Shown: positions 7,205 through 16,095, numbered from the stretch's first letter. The stretch is DNA of 64,000 nt from Vreelandella olivaria (GCF_023507745.1 NZ_JALPZO010000112.1:62001-126000); one strand, 5' to 3'. The notes: generated from the sequence alone by a model not told the origin. Numbers and translations: made by a program.

Positions 7205-7334
7205 CACAATGAAGGTGTAAAGAGCAGGCTTAGGCAGGGAGTGCCTGAAACCAGGGAAGTGCGACATGGATGTTTGCGAGGATAGATCAGGGAGGAGTTG
7301 CTACTACCCCGACCAGCGATGGTCGGGGTTTTTT
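7205..7334 (+). ncRNA. Second candidate RsmY/RsmZ/CsrB-type CsrA-sequestering sRNA
   Basis: This is an ORF-free plus-strand segment ending in a strong intrinsic terminator. It holds six GGA motifs in about 100 nt: GGGA in the loop of GGCA-GGGAG-TGCC (7233-7245), then CAGGGA (7252-7257), TGGA inside a short ACA/TGT stem (7264-7273), GAGGAT (7278-7283) and CAGGGAGGA (7288-7296). This repeats the CsrA-binding design seen at 4043-4190, but the primary sequence is different, as in multi-copy Rsm families. No protein-coding gene on this strand ends at the terminator. The 5' end is inferred and may be 10-20 nt further downstream. Confidence 0.65.
7307..7334 (+). terminator. Strong intrinsic terminator of the plus-strand sRNA
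   Basis: CCCCGACC (7307-7314) pairs with GGTCGGGG (7321-7328) and is followed by TTTTTT. The T tract is on the plus strand only, so it does not serve the minus-strand transporter gene that ends at 7356. Confidence 0.9.
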
Positions 7335-7355
7335 ACGTATGCCAGCCTTTGCTTT

Positions 7356-8807
7356 CTAGGGCATCGGTAAGAATAACGGCATTACGAAGTAGACAAACAG
7401 GGTAATCACAATCGCGCTGACCACATTCATTGCAAAGCCTGCTTTTGCCATTTGCTTGATGGTAATGCGTCCGCTGGAGAATACTGCTGCATTGGGTGGT
7501 GTCGAGATTGGCAGCATAAAGGCACAGGTTGTTGCCAGTGCCACGGCCACCATCAGACCCAGGGGGTTACCCGTGGTAATGGCGGCAGCCAGTCCAGCGG
7601 TAATGGGGAGCGCCATATTGGCAGTTGCGGTGTTGGAGATGATCTCGGTGAGAAACAGCATTAACACAACCATAAAGAGCAGCATCCAGAAGTAGCTGAC
7701 ACCATCCAGCAGTTGCAGCTGTTGGCTGATCCAGCCGGTTAGATCGCTGGCGCTGAAGGCCGCAGCCAATGACATACCACCACCCCATAGAATAAAGAGT
7801 CCCCAGGGAAGGTCTTTCATATCGTCCCAGATTAAAAGGCTGCGTTTTTCGCTGTGAGCGGGGATGATAAATAGCGAGACGGCAGCAATAACCGCGATCA
7901 GGGTGTCGTTAATAGGCAGGTCGAAGAAAGGAGCCAGCCAGCCACGCAGCGCCCAGGCCAGAGCCGTTAAAATAAATACCGTCAGTACGCGCTTTTCATC
8001 CCTGGTAATCGGCCCCAGTTTCTCCAGCTCCTGAGCAACAAAATTTACTTCAAGGCGGGTGTTGGGCACTTTGGCATAAATACGGGTGAGGTAGATATAG
8101 AGCACTACCAATAGTATCAGGGACAGTGGCAGGGCAAAGATCATCCACTGCAGGAAGCTGATTTCTACATCAAAGAATTGAGGAATCATTGCCACCACAA
8201 TAGCATTGGGCACTGACCCGATAATGGTCGCCAACCCGCCAATGGAGGCTGAATATGCAACCGTCAATAGCAGTGTGCGGGCAAAGGCATCTCGCTCATT
8301 GGGGGCAAATTGATCGCGTTCATCTAGCTCACCCAATAGTGCCACCGCAATAGGCAGCATCATCAGAGCCGTGGCTGCATTGGATATCCACATGGAAAGG
8401 AATGCCGAGGCGATCATCACACCGAGCACAATGCTGCGTAGGCTGTTACCAATACGATTAACAATGGAGAGTGCAATGCGGCGATGCAAATTCCAGCGCT
8501 CAATGGCAATGGCCAGAATAAAACCACCCATATACATATAGATAACGGGGTTGGCGTAACCGACGACCGCATCGTTCATCGGCATGACGCCGGTCAGCGG
8601 CAGCAAAATCATGGGCAAGAAAGAGGTGACCGGAATAGGCACCGGCTCGGTTACCCACCACACCGCCATCCATGCCGTGAGGCCTAATACAATGCGTGGC
8701 ATTGGGTCGATCAGTGTGCTTGGCATCGCAAGCTGTATCAAGATAAACAGCAACGGCCCCGCAAGGAGTGGCGTCCAGCGTCGCCAATCCTGAGTTATTG
8801 CACTCAT
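7356..8807 (-). CDS. DASS (SLC13) family sodium:carboxylate/sulfate symporter
   Basis: This 483-residue inner-membrane transporter of the divalent anion:Na+ symporter family has two repeats carrying the SNT-type substrate and sodium motifs: WISNAATALMMLPIA in the first half and EIISNTATANMALPI in the second. These transporters import dicarboxylates (succinate, malate), citrate or sulfate, and the substrate cannot be assigned here. The frame is open 22 codons further upstream, but I chose the ATG at 8807 because GGAGAG lies 6 nt before it and MSAITQDWRRWTPLL is a normal N-terminus. It is monocistronic. Confidence 0.9.
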   Translation of the reverse strand: MSAITQDWRRWTPLLAGPLLFILIQLAMPSTLIDPMPRIVLGLTAWMAVWWVTEPVPIPVTSFLPMILLPLTGVMPMNDAVVGYANPVIYMYMGGFILAIAIERWNLHRRIALSIVNRIGNSLRSIVLGVMIASAFLSMWISNAATALMMLPIAVALLGELDERDQFAPNERDAFARTLLLTVAYSASIGGLATIIGSVPNAIVVAMIPQFFDVEISFLQWMIFALPLSLILLVVLYIYLTRIYAKVPNTRLEVNFVAQELEKLGPITRDEKRVLTVFILTALAWALRGWLAPFFDLPINDTLIAVIAAVSLFIIPAHSEKRSLLIWDDMKDLPWGLFILWGGGMSLAAAFSASDLTGWISQQLQLLDGVSYFWMLLFMVVLMLFLTEIISNTATANMALPITAGLAAAITTGNPLGLMVAVALATTCAFMLPISTPPNAAVFSSGRITIKQMAKAGFAMNVVSAIVITLFVYFVMPLFLPMP

Positions 8808-8961
8808 AGATAGCTCTCCAGATTTAAAGTTAACTGAATTAGAATGGATAAATTTAGGGAAGCATCCTACCACTTAGGTTTATTAAACGTTGGTTGTAAT
8901 GCTAAGACTTTGGTCTGATGAGGTGGTGCGGGCGGGTCGGGGAGCTTGCAGTTACTACAGC

Positions 8962-8987
8962 AAAAACCCCGGCTGCAAAGGCCGGGG
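8962..8987 (-). terminator. Intrinsic terminator of the M42 peptidase gene
   Basis: On the minus strand CCCCGGC-CTTTGCA-GCCGGGG is followed by TTTTT (8966-8962), 20 bp after the peptidase stop codon. Confidence 0.88.
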
Positions 8988-9007
8988 CTGGTCTGGAGAG
9001 TTTGAGG

Positions 9008-10267
9008 TTAAGCGGGTTTCTCTTCGCTCTCCTCAGGCTTTGCACTGCCTTGATGGCTAAGCGGGCTGGCTTGATCCAGTCTTGGGTGATTATCGAGGAA
9101 TTCCCGTTCAAGATTGGGTAGGGCATCCAACGCTTTTAAAGTATGCGTGAGTGCATGAATGGCGGCCAGTACATCCTGGGTATTGCCGGTTTCCGAAATG
9201 GTATGCATGTTTCGGATGGGGAAGCCAATAGAGGTGGCAGCACTATCGATTGATGCCAATACACCCGCCATACCGTCGGTACCAGTATCAACACCGACCA
9301 TATCCCGTTGCATGGGAATATCGTGCTCTTTTGCGGTACTGGCAATAATGCGATTTAATTGCTCGCTGGCAATAGAACCTACCGACATTGTAAAGCCTTT
9401 ACCCATCTCCAGCGGTTGCATGCGTTTGTCGCCAATGCCGGGAGCCGCTACATAATCGTGGTTGACATCGACACCAATTAGCACATCCGGCCTTAACTCA
9501 CCTGCCAATACCCGGCTGCCAAAACGGCCGATCTCTTCGTAACTGGCAATGGCAAACAGCACGCGTACCTTTTCAGTACCGCCTGCTTCCGCAATCAGGC
9601 GAGCTACTTCCGCCGTCACGAAGCATCCCAGGCCATTATCCAGATAAGCGCCGTAGAACGTGTTTGGGCTAAAGCCAGGGCGGATAGGGCGGTCGAAAAT
9701 AATCGAGTCGCCTGGGCGAACCCCCAGGTTGAGTACCTGCTGTTTCTTATTTTCGCCATGGATCTGCAGGTCCAGATAGATTTGCTCTTTCTTGATACCT
9801 TTGCTGCCATCGCGCTGCGCCGGGTCGGAGAAGTGAATAGCCCCTAGTGCTTCTACCGTGCCGCCTTCGATAATGCGATAGCTACCGGGAGCGTCGGGAT
9901 TTTCGCTGAACAGTTTTACCTCATGGCCGATCAACACTGTGGGCAGAAAGGAGTCAGTGTTGATCCAGATTTTGCCATCTTCGCCAATCGAACGTACCTG
10001 CATACGGATTTTATCTGCGTGCCCGATGATCATGACGGTGAACATGTCATCTTTGCCTGGGTGTGTATCCAGCACTACACCCGCGTTGCCCTTAAACTGG
10101 TGCAGGTACCAATCACTGGGCGCGAAGCTGTCGAAGTAGGGCTTCAGTACACCGTAGGTCATCGCCCCTTCAAGCCCTACGGGGCTTGGTGCGGCAAGAA
10201 TATCGCGCATCAGTTTGAACTGCGCATCGGGCATTGGTTGCGTCCAGGGTTGTGCGGTATCGCTCAT
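9008..10267 (-). CDS. M42 family metallo-aminopeptidase
   Basis: This 419-residue cytoplasmic peptidase is of the M42 (FrvX/PepA-like tetrahedral aminopeptidase) family. Metal and catalytic residues are visible in order: His in MIIGHADKI, Asp in GAYLDNGLGC, the EE pair in ASYEEIGRFGS, Asp in GVDVNHDY and His in NMHTISETGN. It removes N-terminal residues from peptides. The C-terminal tail (SAKPEESEEKPA) is acidic and probably unstructured, in keeping with a halophile-type proteome. GGAGAA precedes the ATG at 10267. It is followed by its own terminator and has no obvious operon partner. Confidence 0.9.
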   Translation of the reverse strand: MSDTAQPWTQPMPDAQFKLMRDILAAPSPVGLEGAMTYGVLKPYFDSFAPSDWYLHQFKGNAGVVLDTHPGKDDMFTVMIIGHADKIRMQVRSIGEDGKIWINTDSFLPTVLIGHEVKLFSENPDAPGSYRIIEGGTVEALGAIHFSDPAQRDGSKGIKKEQIYLDLQIHGENKKQQVLNLGVRPGDSIIFDRPIRPGFSPNTFYGAYLDNGLGCFVTAEVARLIAEAGGTEKVRVLFAIASYEEIGRFGSRVLAGELRPDVLIGVDVNHDYVAAPGIGDKRMQPLEMGKGFTMSVGSIASEQLNRIIASTAKEHDIPMQRDMVGVDTGTDGMAGVLASIDSAATSIGFPIRNMHTISETGNTQDVLAAIHALTHTLKALDALPNLEREFLDNHPRLDQASPLSHQGSAKPEESEEKPA

Positions 10268-10507
10268 ACCAGCATTCTCCGTTGTAGGGTGATTACGTCA
10301 TACCTAGTTTGCCAGATTCTTGGCTTTGGTGCGCTGATTGCCACTCTCTTGTTCGGGCGCTGATGATGCAGTCAACGCCTACAGGCCAAACCGCTTTGCG
10401 GTTAAGTACCATAGCCCTTTATGTGGCTGGGAGGTGACGAGATACTTGGGCTTTCACCAAAAAATCCTCTAGGATAGGCGCCTTTTTCTAACAGGATAAC
10501 TGGGCAC

Positions 10508-11971
10508 ATGACCTCTTCTGGGCAACCTCGCATCCAGTGGCTGGGCCGCTGGGGGTTTATGTTGGCAGCCACAGGCTCTGCCGTGGGGCTGGGCAATATT
10601 TGGAAATTCCCCTATATCACCGGGGAGTATGGCGGGGGCGCCTTCGTGCTGGTTTATTTGGCGTGTATTTTTGCCGTTGGTGTGCCGGTGATGATGACCG
10701 AGATCTCCTTTGGCCGCCGTGGTCGCGGTAGCCCAATTGATGCGATACGGCGCGTGGTGAATGAGTCGGGCCGCTCCTCTGCTTGGTCGCTAATTGGCTG
10801 GATGGCCATGCTTTGTGGCTTTATGGTGCTGTCGTTTTATGTGGTCGTTGCAGGATGGTCGTTCTCTTACCTATGGAAAATGCTCTCCGGTGGTCTGGCT
10901 GCCGGTAGTGTTGATGATATCGCGGCGGTGTTCGGCGCCAACAATGCGAATCCTGTCAATCTCGGTTTTTGGAGTACCCTGGTTACGCTGTTAACCATGG
11001 TGATCGTTGGGAAAGGGGTGCAGGAAGGCATTGAGAAAAGTGTCAGTTGGATGATGCCAGGACTGGTACTGATGCTGGTGCTGCTGATTGTCTTCGGAGT
11101 GTTTTCCGGAGGGTTTGGTGAGGCGGTAAGCTTCCTGTTTTCATTTAACGTTGGCAGTCTTTCCAGCGAGGGGATGCTGGCGGCCCTTGGGCATGCGTTC
11201 TTTACCCTTTCTCTGGCTTCCGGTGCGATTCTTACCTATGGCAGTTACTTACCCAAAGAAGCATCTATTGGCCGTACTACGGTCAGTGTGGCGGTAGCGG
11301 ATACGGTTGTGGCGCTCATGGCTGGCCTGGCTATCTTCCCGGTCATTTTTGCTAATGGCATGGACCCTGGGGAGGGCCCAGGATTGATCTTTATGAGCCT
11401 GCCGCTGGCTTTCCAGGCGATGCCGCTGGGCACACTGTTCGGCATTCTATTCTTTCTGATGCTCTCGATGGCGGCGCTGACATCCTCCATTTCCATGGTG
11501 GAGGCCACTGTGTCCTGGCTATGCGATAATAAAGGCATGTCGCGTCAGTCGGCCTCCTGGGGGACAGGCACTATATTGTGGTTGATCAGTACCCTGGCAA
11601 TGCTGTCGTTTAACCTTGGCGCCGACTGGACTCTGGCAGGCAAAACCGTTTTTGACTGGCTTGATTACCTGACATCACGCTGGATGATGCCTCTGGGTGG
11701 CTTAGGCATGGTTGTCGTGGCTGGCTTTGTGCTGAAAAGTGAACTATTCCGAGAGGAACTGGGGCTGCCGCCGCTGGCCTATGCGCTATGGCTAATGATG
11801 GTGCGCTACGTTAGCCCGCTGGGCATCTTGATTATTTTCGTTGATGCACTGGGGGTTTATCCAGTTTCGTTTGCTGCTCACTGGCCTTGGCTGTTGGCGA
11901 TGCTGGTGGCTATGGCGGTGGTGGGCGAAGCGTTAAGCCCACGGTTACGTCAGGCGCTAACATCGGATTAA
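10508..11971 (+). CDS. Neurotransmitter:sodium symporter (NSS/SNF) family transporter
   Basis: This 487-residue protein has about eleven or twelve membrane helices. AATGSAVGLGNIWKFPYITG followed by GGGAF is the classic TM1/TM2 signature of LeuT-like transporters. SLASGAILTYGSYLPKEASI and LSMAALTSSISMVEA correspond to TM6 and TM8 regions lining the substrate and sodium sites. Bacterial members import amino acids such as Tyr, Trp or Leu with Na+. The substrate is not readable here. The Shine-Dalgarno (AGGATAA) is rather far from the ATG. The last 4 bp overlap the convergent gene at 11968. Confidence 0.92.
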   Translation: MTSSGQPRIQWLGRWGFMLAATGSAVGLGNIWKFPYITGEYGGGAFVLVYLACIFAVGVPVMMTEISFGRRGRGSPIDAIRRVVNESGRSSAWSLIGWMAMLCGFMVLSFYVVVAGWSFSYLWKMLSGGLAAGSVDDIAAVFGANNANPVNLGFWSTLVTLLTMVIVGKGVQEGIEKSVSWMMPGLVLMLVLLIVFGVFSGGFGEAVSFLFSFNVGSLSSEGMLAALGHAFFTLSLASGAILTYGSYLPKEASIGRTTVSVAVADTVVALMAGLAIFPVIFANGMDPGEGPGLIFMSLPLAFQAMPLGTLFGILFFLMLSMAALTSSISMVEATVSWLCDNKGMSRQSASWGTGTILWLISTLAMLSFNLGADWTLAGKTVFDWLDYLTSRWMMPLGGLGMVVVAGFVLKSELFREELGLPPLAYALWLMMVRYVSPLGILIIFVDALGVYPVSFAAHWPWLLAMLVAMAVVGEALSPRLRQALTSD

Positions 11972-13077
11972 AGTGTCTGTTCCGATAGCAAGCGCTGCTG
12001 CTGGGCGATGATATCAGCCTTTAGCAGTGGCGTTTGGCAGGTTGCAAACACTTCGCTCAAAAAGCGTTTCCGTGAGCCGCGGTAGTTGCCGCTAAGCAGT
12101 GTGGCCTGAGTGAGTGCGTTGAGCAGCGCCTGACGCGATGAACTCGTCAACTGTGCATAGTCGCGCAATGCGGTTGGCCAATCGACCTCCAGGGTGTGGG
12201 GCTTGGCCGATACACTATCCAAGAGACGGGCCAAAAGCAGTACCAGGTTTGGGTGAGGGTGTTGGTTACGCATTATCAGCTCACCCACGCCTTGGGCTAC
12301 CAGAAGCCGTGTACGTTCGTCGCTGTTGTCCAGCGCAGCCATTAGCTGTTTAACCAGTGCTGGCCCACTCGCTTGTAAGTGAGCCTCTTCCGTTATGCGC
12401 CAGGCTATCCAACCATTCCATATGGCATATAGCGGCCCCGTGAATATGGGAAGAAGACCGCGCAAGGTGAGCCGACCGAGTAGGCGGCGTAGTACCAGGC
12501 GCAGAATAAAACTGCTTAAGCTGATTTTTAAGCGATAGAGCAGAGCCCTAAGCGTTAGTTTCCAGCCACGTAAATAGGCGTGGGGGTCAACACCATAAAT
12601 AAGGCTGCCTGGGCTAGGGTATTCCAGGGCCACCCTGGATACGCCATGAACCGTCAGTTGAATCTCAGGTTCTAATGGCACTGTCTGGCGGTATCCGAGT
12701 CCTGCCAAGCGGCTGACACTCGCCACGCCTCGCAGCGCGTTCCAGTATAAAAAACCAATTTCCAGTACCGTAATAACCCCTGCGAAGGCCATATAGCCAG
12801 CCCAGTAAGGGAGCTGTTCCCTAAGGTTCATGGCTTCCCAGTTATCCGTTGCAAACTGGCGCATCCACCATTCAGCGCCACCAATCAGCGAGCCTGACAT
12901 AATGCCAGCCAGGGCTGCCCAGACGATAATCCAGCGCTTTGCATGCTTTAGAGCCAGAGGGTTAGGCGATTCAAGTGCAGAGTGGCGGCGAAAATAGCGC
13001 TGTATGTAGCAACCAGCCCAGCGCTGTGCCAGGTCAGGGGTGGGAGCGTACTCTTTATCAGGGCGGGTAAGCGACAT
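11968..13077 (-). CDS. Conserved-looking membrane protein of unknown function
   Basis: I do not recognise this 369-residue protein with confidence. It has a basic N-terminal segment, two clear membrane helices at about residues 48-70 and 90-112, and a further hydrophobic stretch around residues 180-225 that begins with arginine-rich amphipathic sequence (RLVLRRLLGRLTLRGLLP). A soluble helical C-terminal part follows (ALVKQLMAALDNSDERTRLL onward) with a HEAT-like feel. It converges on the symporter gene with a 4-bp overlap and lies 41 bp downstream of umuC on the same strand. The composition is similar to its neighbours, so recent transfer is not indicated. Confidence 0.65.
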   Translation of the reverse strand: MSLTRPDKEYAPTPDLAQRWAGCYIQRYFRRHSALESPNPLALKHAKRWIIVWAALAGIMSGSLIGGAEWWMRQFATDNWEAMNLREQLPYWAGYMAFAGVITVLEIGFLYWNALRGVASVSRLAGLGYRQTVPLEPEIQLTVHGVSRVALEYPSPGSLIYGVDPHAYLRGWKLTLRALLYRLKISLSSFILRLVLRRLLGRLTLRGLLPIFTGPLYAIWNGWIAWRITEEAHLQASGPALVKQLMAALDNSDERTRLLVAQGVGELIMRNQHPHPNLVLLLARLLDSVSAKPHTLEVDWPTALRDYAQLTSSSRQALLNALTQATLLSGNYRGSRKRFLSEVFATCQTPLLKADIIAQQQRLLSEQTL

Positions 13078-13118
13078 AAGGACAGGATTTTCCGTGCATT
13101 TTACGTCCAGATTAGCGG

Positions 13119-14417
13119 TTACGGGCGAGAAGTAAACGCCTGGATGGCTCCTGGGTAGGTGCCAGCCTCCATCAATTCATCCCATCGGGTGGTATAGCGC
13201 GGTGAGCGATGGGCGCAGCGTAACTGCCATGGTGCGTCGGCATCGGTCATGCCGAACCTGATCATGCCCTGCCCCATGCGCTGGTTGATCGTATCCACGG
13301 TTTTCATCAAGGCAGAGTGGTGCGGGGAGGGCTGTTGCAGCAGTGACAGCTGATGGTGTTCGGCATCTATCAGGTCAAGCAACATGACGCCTGCCTTCAT
13401 AAACTGGTGATGGGGGCGGTATATCTGTGTTAGCCCCTGGCGTACTGCGTCAAGAATGACCCGCGTATCATCGCTGGGAGAGGTGAGAGGGATCATTGCG
13501 CGGGGAAAGTATTGTGGCAGATCTTTACGGTGCCGGTTAGTGTTTAAAAACAGTAGTACGGCGTGGGCAAGGCTACGCTGTTGGCGCAGTTTTTCAGCGC
13601 TACGCTGGGCATGTTGGCAGAGCGCGCTATATAGCTCTTCCTTTACGCCTGTGGGTTGACCAAACGAGCGTGACGTCATAATCCGTTGGCGTGGCTCTTC
13701 CAGCGCGTTCATATGTAAGCAAGGAGTACCGCGCAGTTCCAGCGCGGTACGTGCCAGGACCACAGAAAAGTGTTTGCGCAGCTGTTTTGTATTGGATTCC
13801 CGTAAATCCCAGGCAGTATGGATGTCGCTAATAGAGAGCCGTTCGGCAAGTTTCCGGCCAATCCCCCAGACGTTGTTGACGGGCGTTCTTTTGAGCAATG
13901 CGCGGGTAGTGTTGCCATTTGCGTTCAGCAGGCAAACGCCCTGGTAGTGAGGTTGCTCTTTGGCAAAGTGATTGGCGAGTTTTGCCAGCGTATGGGTAGG
14001 CGCCAGCCCTATACATACCGGTAGTCCCAGGTGGCGGCGAATGCGCCGCCGCAGTGCTTTACCAATCGCCTGGCACTGCTGGTCGCTTAACCCATCCAGA
14101 TAGACAAACATCTCATCAATAGAGTAGGGAGCAACGCCTGGGCAGGCATCTCGCAGCAACTGGGCAAGCCGCGCCGACATGTCGCCATACAGCTCATAAT
14201 TGGATGACAGCAGGTGGATATCGCCACGGCGGCGCAAACCTTCCAGTTTGAAGGCGGGGGCGCCCATGGGGATATCCAGCGCTTTCAATTCCGCAGAGCG
14301 GGCGATAATACAGCCATCGTTGTTCGACATAACGCCCACTGGCTTGCCTTCCAGCGAAGGATTAAAGACCCGCTCGCAGCTGACATAAAAATTATTGGCA
14401 TCAACGAGTCCGATCAT
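13119..14417 (-). CDS. umuC: DNA polymerase V catalytic subunit UmuC
   Basis: This Y-family translesion polymerase has 432 residues, close to the usual ~420. The N-terminus MIGLVDANNFYVSCERVFNP carries the first catalytic Asp, and YSIDEMFVYLDG carries the second acidic pair. The C-terminal domain typical of UmuC (rather than DinB) follows. The frame is open 13 codons upstream, but the ATG at 14417 overlaps the umuD stop (ATGA) and gives the family N-terminus. It is coupled to umuD and under the same SOS control. Together with UmuD' it replicates across lesions at the cost of mutations. Confidence 0.95.
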   Translation of the reverse strand: MIGLVDANNFYVSCERVFNPSLEGKPVGVMSNNDGCIIARSAELKALDIPMGAPAFKLEGLRRRGDIHLLSSNYELYGDMSARLAQLLRDACPGVAPYSIDEMFVYLDGLSDQQCQAIGKALRRRIRRHLGLPVCIGLAPTHTLAKLANHFAKEQPHYQGVCLLNANGNTTRALLKRTPVNNVWGIGRKLAERLSISDIHTAWDLRESNTKQLRKHFSVVLARTALELRGTPCLHMNALEEPRQRIMTSRSFGQPTGVKEELYSALCQHAQRSAEKLRQQRSLAHAVLLFLNTNRHRKDLPQYFPRAMIPLTSPSDDTRVILDAVRQGLTQIYRPHHQFMKAGVMLLDLIDAEHHQLSLLQQPSPHHSALMKTVDTINQRMGQGMIRFGMTDADAPWQLRCAHRSPRYTTRWDELMEAGTYPGAIQAFTSRP

Positions 14418-14857
14418 GGCAGATACTCGTGGACCACGGCCCTTACCACACCCCATAGCTGGCAGTCACTCCCTTCCAGGGGCAGCGGTGGATAGTGGGG
14501 GTGGGCGGAGCAGAGGTGTGGTGTGTCGTGATACAGGGCATAGCGCTTAATCAGCACTTCACCGTTCAACATGGCCACCAGTATGTGGCCCAGGCGGGGT
14601 TGCACACTGCGGTCCACAATCAGCAGATCGCCGTCGAAGATGCCCCATCCCTCCATACTGTCGCCTCTTGCCGTGAGATAAAACGTCTGGGTTGGATTTT
14701 TGATAAGTCGCACATTGAGATCCAGTGTGCGTTGTTCGTAATCCTGGGCGGGAGAAGGGAAGCCGCTAAAGCCAGCGCGCCCCTGTAGTGCAGGGAAAGG
14801 TAACGGCTGATACGTTAACGGCAAGGCTGTCGCAACATAGGGGGGTTGAGACGGCAT
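14414..14857 (-). CDS. umuD: UmuD, self-cleaving subunit of DNA polymerase V
   Basis: This S24-family protein has 147 residues. The catalytic dyad is Ser67 (GDSM) and Lys104 (VLIKRY), with the same 37-residue spacing as E. coli Ser60/Lys97. The predicted autocleavage bond is Ser31-Gly32 in GFSGFPSPA, where E. coli has Cys-Gly, so the P1 residue differs. A TTG five codons upstream is in frame, but the ATG at 14857 has GAGGAT at proper distance. It forms an SOS-inducible operon with umuC, with a probable LexA site just upstream. Confidence 0.93.
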   Translation of the reverse strand: MPSQPPYVATALPLTYQPLPFPALQGRAGFSGFPSPAQDYEQRTLDLNVRLIKNPTQTFYLTARGDSMEGWGIFDGDLLIVDRSVQPRLGHILVAMLNGEVLIKRYALYHDTPHLCSAHPHYPPLPLEGSDCQLWGVVRAVVHEYLP

Positions 14858-14881
14858 CGTCGGTATCCTCAAGAATAAATA

Positions 14882-14897
14882 GTGTGTTTATATCCAG
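14882..14897 (-). promoter_or_regulatory. Probable LexA box upstream of umuDC
   Basis: On the minus strand CTGG-ATATAAAC-ACAC matches the CTGT-N8-ACAG consensus with one mismatch per half and the usual AT-rich centre. It lies 25 bp before the umuD start, where an SOS operator is expected. Confidence 0.6.
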
Positions 14898-14944
14898 TAT
14901 TTGTTCTTGAGTAAAAAATTGCAAGCACTAGGCTGGTGCGGGTG

Positions 14945-15037
14945 TCAGCGGACAAGCCAAAGGCCGACTATCAGGGCACTGATAACAGCAATTAAAAAAA
15001 CAGCATTGCGGGCACGGGTATCACGGCGTGGTTTCAT
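14945..15037 (-). CDS. Tiny single-helix membrane protein (30 aa), unrecognised
   Basis: I do not recognise this protein. The 30 codons begin MKPRRDTRARN and continue AVFLIAVISALIVGLWLVR, giving a positively charged N-terminus and one membrane helix. No strong Shine-Dalgarno precedes the ATG at 15037. The frame stays open upstream to 15121 without another ATG, giving a basic then small-residue segment, so a non-ATG start (for example TTG) and a longer product are possible. It sits between the divergent umuDC promoter and the hydrolase gene. It was kept because of the clean charge/helix pattern, not because of homology. Confidence 0.4.
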   Translation of the reverse strand: MKPRRDTRARNAVFLIAVISALIVGLWLVR

Positions 15038-15172
15038 TAGAGCACCAATCGTCAATGTGGCAGTAAAAGCGGCGGAAGCCTTGCGCTGGGCATGGTAACG
15101 TTTACGCCGTATAGCGTCATCCTATAGCTTGCTTATTCACAACGAGTACCCAGGACGACAGAGCAACTGTTT

Positions 15173-16081
15173 ATGAACGAACCTACTAATGTGAAGGCAA
15201 TTGGCATCGCCGCACAGCCGCTTTCTCTTGCCCAGGGGCGTTTGGCGGCGCTGAGCTGGGGGCGTGCGAATGCGCCTACCTGGCTTGCGCTACATGGCTG
15301 GCTGGATAACGCGGCGAGCTTTACACGCCTTGCTCCGCGCCTGGCAACGGCGCTGGATATCCGCATTGTAGCCCTCGACTTTCGTGGCCACGGGCACTCC
15401 GCTCATATTCCCGCAGGTAGTGACTACGCGCTATGGGATTATGGTCACGATGTGCTGGATGCGATGGAGGCTCTGGGCATTGATCAGGCTGTTTTACTCG
15501 CCCATTCCATGGGTGCGGCGGTGGCTTGCCTGATCGCGGCAGCCTTACCAGAGCGAGTCATTCAATTACTTCTGCTGGACGGACTGGGCGCGCTGAACAC
15601 CCCGGCAGACGAGTCCGCCAGCCAACTGCGTAAAGGCTTGATCGCCTACCGGCGCCCACTTTCCAGCCCGCCCCGTTATCCTGATATGGAAAGTGCGGTG
15701 GCCGCCCGGGTGGCAGGGGGAGTAACACCACTGGACAGTATGACGGCAACACCGCTGGTGGAGCGTAATACCCAAGCCACTGCCGATGGGCGTGTACAAA
15801 TGCGTACTGACAGCCGCCTGCTAAAACCTTCGCTGGTACGCTTTACACCCCAACAGGTATTGGCGTTACTGGCAGAGGTTAAGGCACCGGTGCTATTGAT
15901 AGAAGGAGAGCGAGGTATTCTTGGAGAAAGGGATTGGGCGTCCAGAGCACGTCAAGCCGTGCCTCACCTACAACGCCATGTACTGGAGGGTGGGCACCAT
16001 TTGCACCTGGAGCCACAGGCTGTTGAGCGCGTAACCGATGTGATTGTTGAGCATTGGCACCAAGTGCCCGCTGGACCGTAA
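15173..16081 (+). CDS. Alpha/beta-fold hydrolase
   Basis: This 302-residue cytoplasmic hydrolase has LALHGWLDNAASF as the HG oxyanion motif, ALDFRGHGHS as the second conserved strand, the nucleophile Ser112 in AHSMGA, and the catalytic His in the C-terminal GGHHLHLE. It resembles esterases/lipases of the MhpC/YbfF type, but the substrate is not apparent. The stop lies 14 bp before the patatin-like gene, so the two are likely one operon of lipid or ester hydrolases. Confidence 0.85.
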   Translation: MNEPTNVKAIGIAAQPLSLAQGRLAALSWGRANAPTWLALHGWLDNAASFTRLAPRLATALDIRIVALDFRGHGHSAHIPAGSDYALWDYGHDVLDAMEALGIDQAVLLAHSMGAAVACLIAAALPERVIQLLLLDGLGALNTPADESASQLRKGLIAYRRPLSSPPRYPDMESAVAARVAGGVTPLDSMTATPLVERNTQATADGRVQMRTDSRLLKPSLVRFTPQQVLALLAEVKAPVLLIEGERGILGERDWASRARQAVPHLQRHVLEGGHHLHLEPQAVERVTDVIVEHWHQVPAGP

Positions 16082-16095
16082 GCAGGAAGATAAAT

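Noticed and set aside
7215..7233. GacA-like box TGTAA...CTTA in front of sRNA 2
   Set aside because: The right half lacks the terminal ACA and the spacer is 7 rather than 6, and it may lie inside the transcript itself.
9923..10363. 146-codon plus-strand ORF
   Set aside because: It is antisense to the N-terminal part of the M42 peptidase gene.
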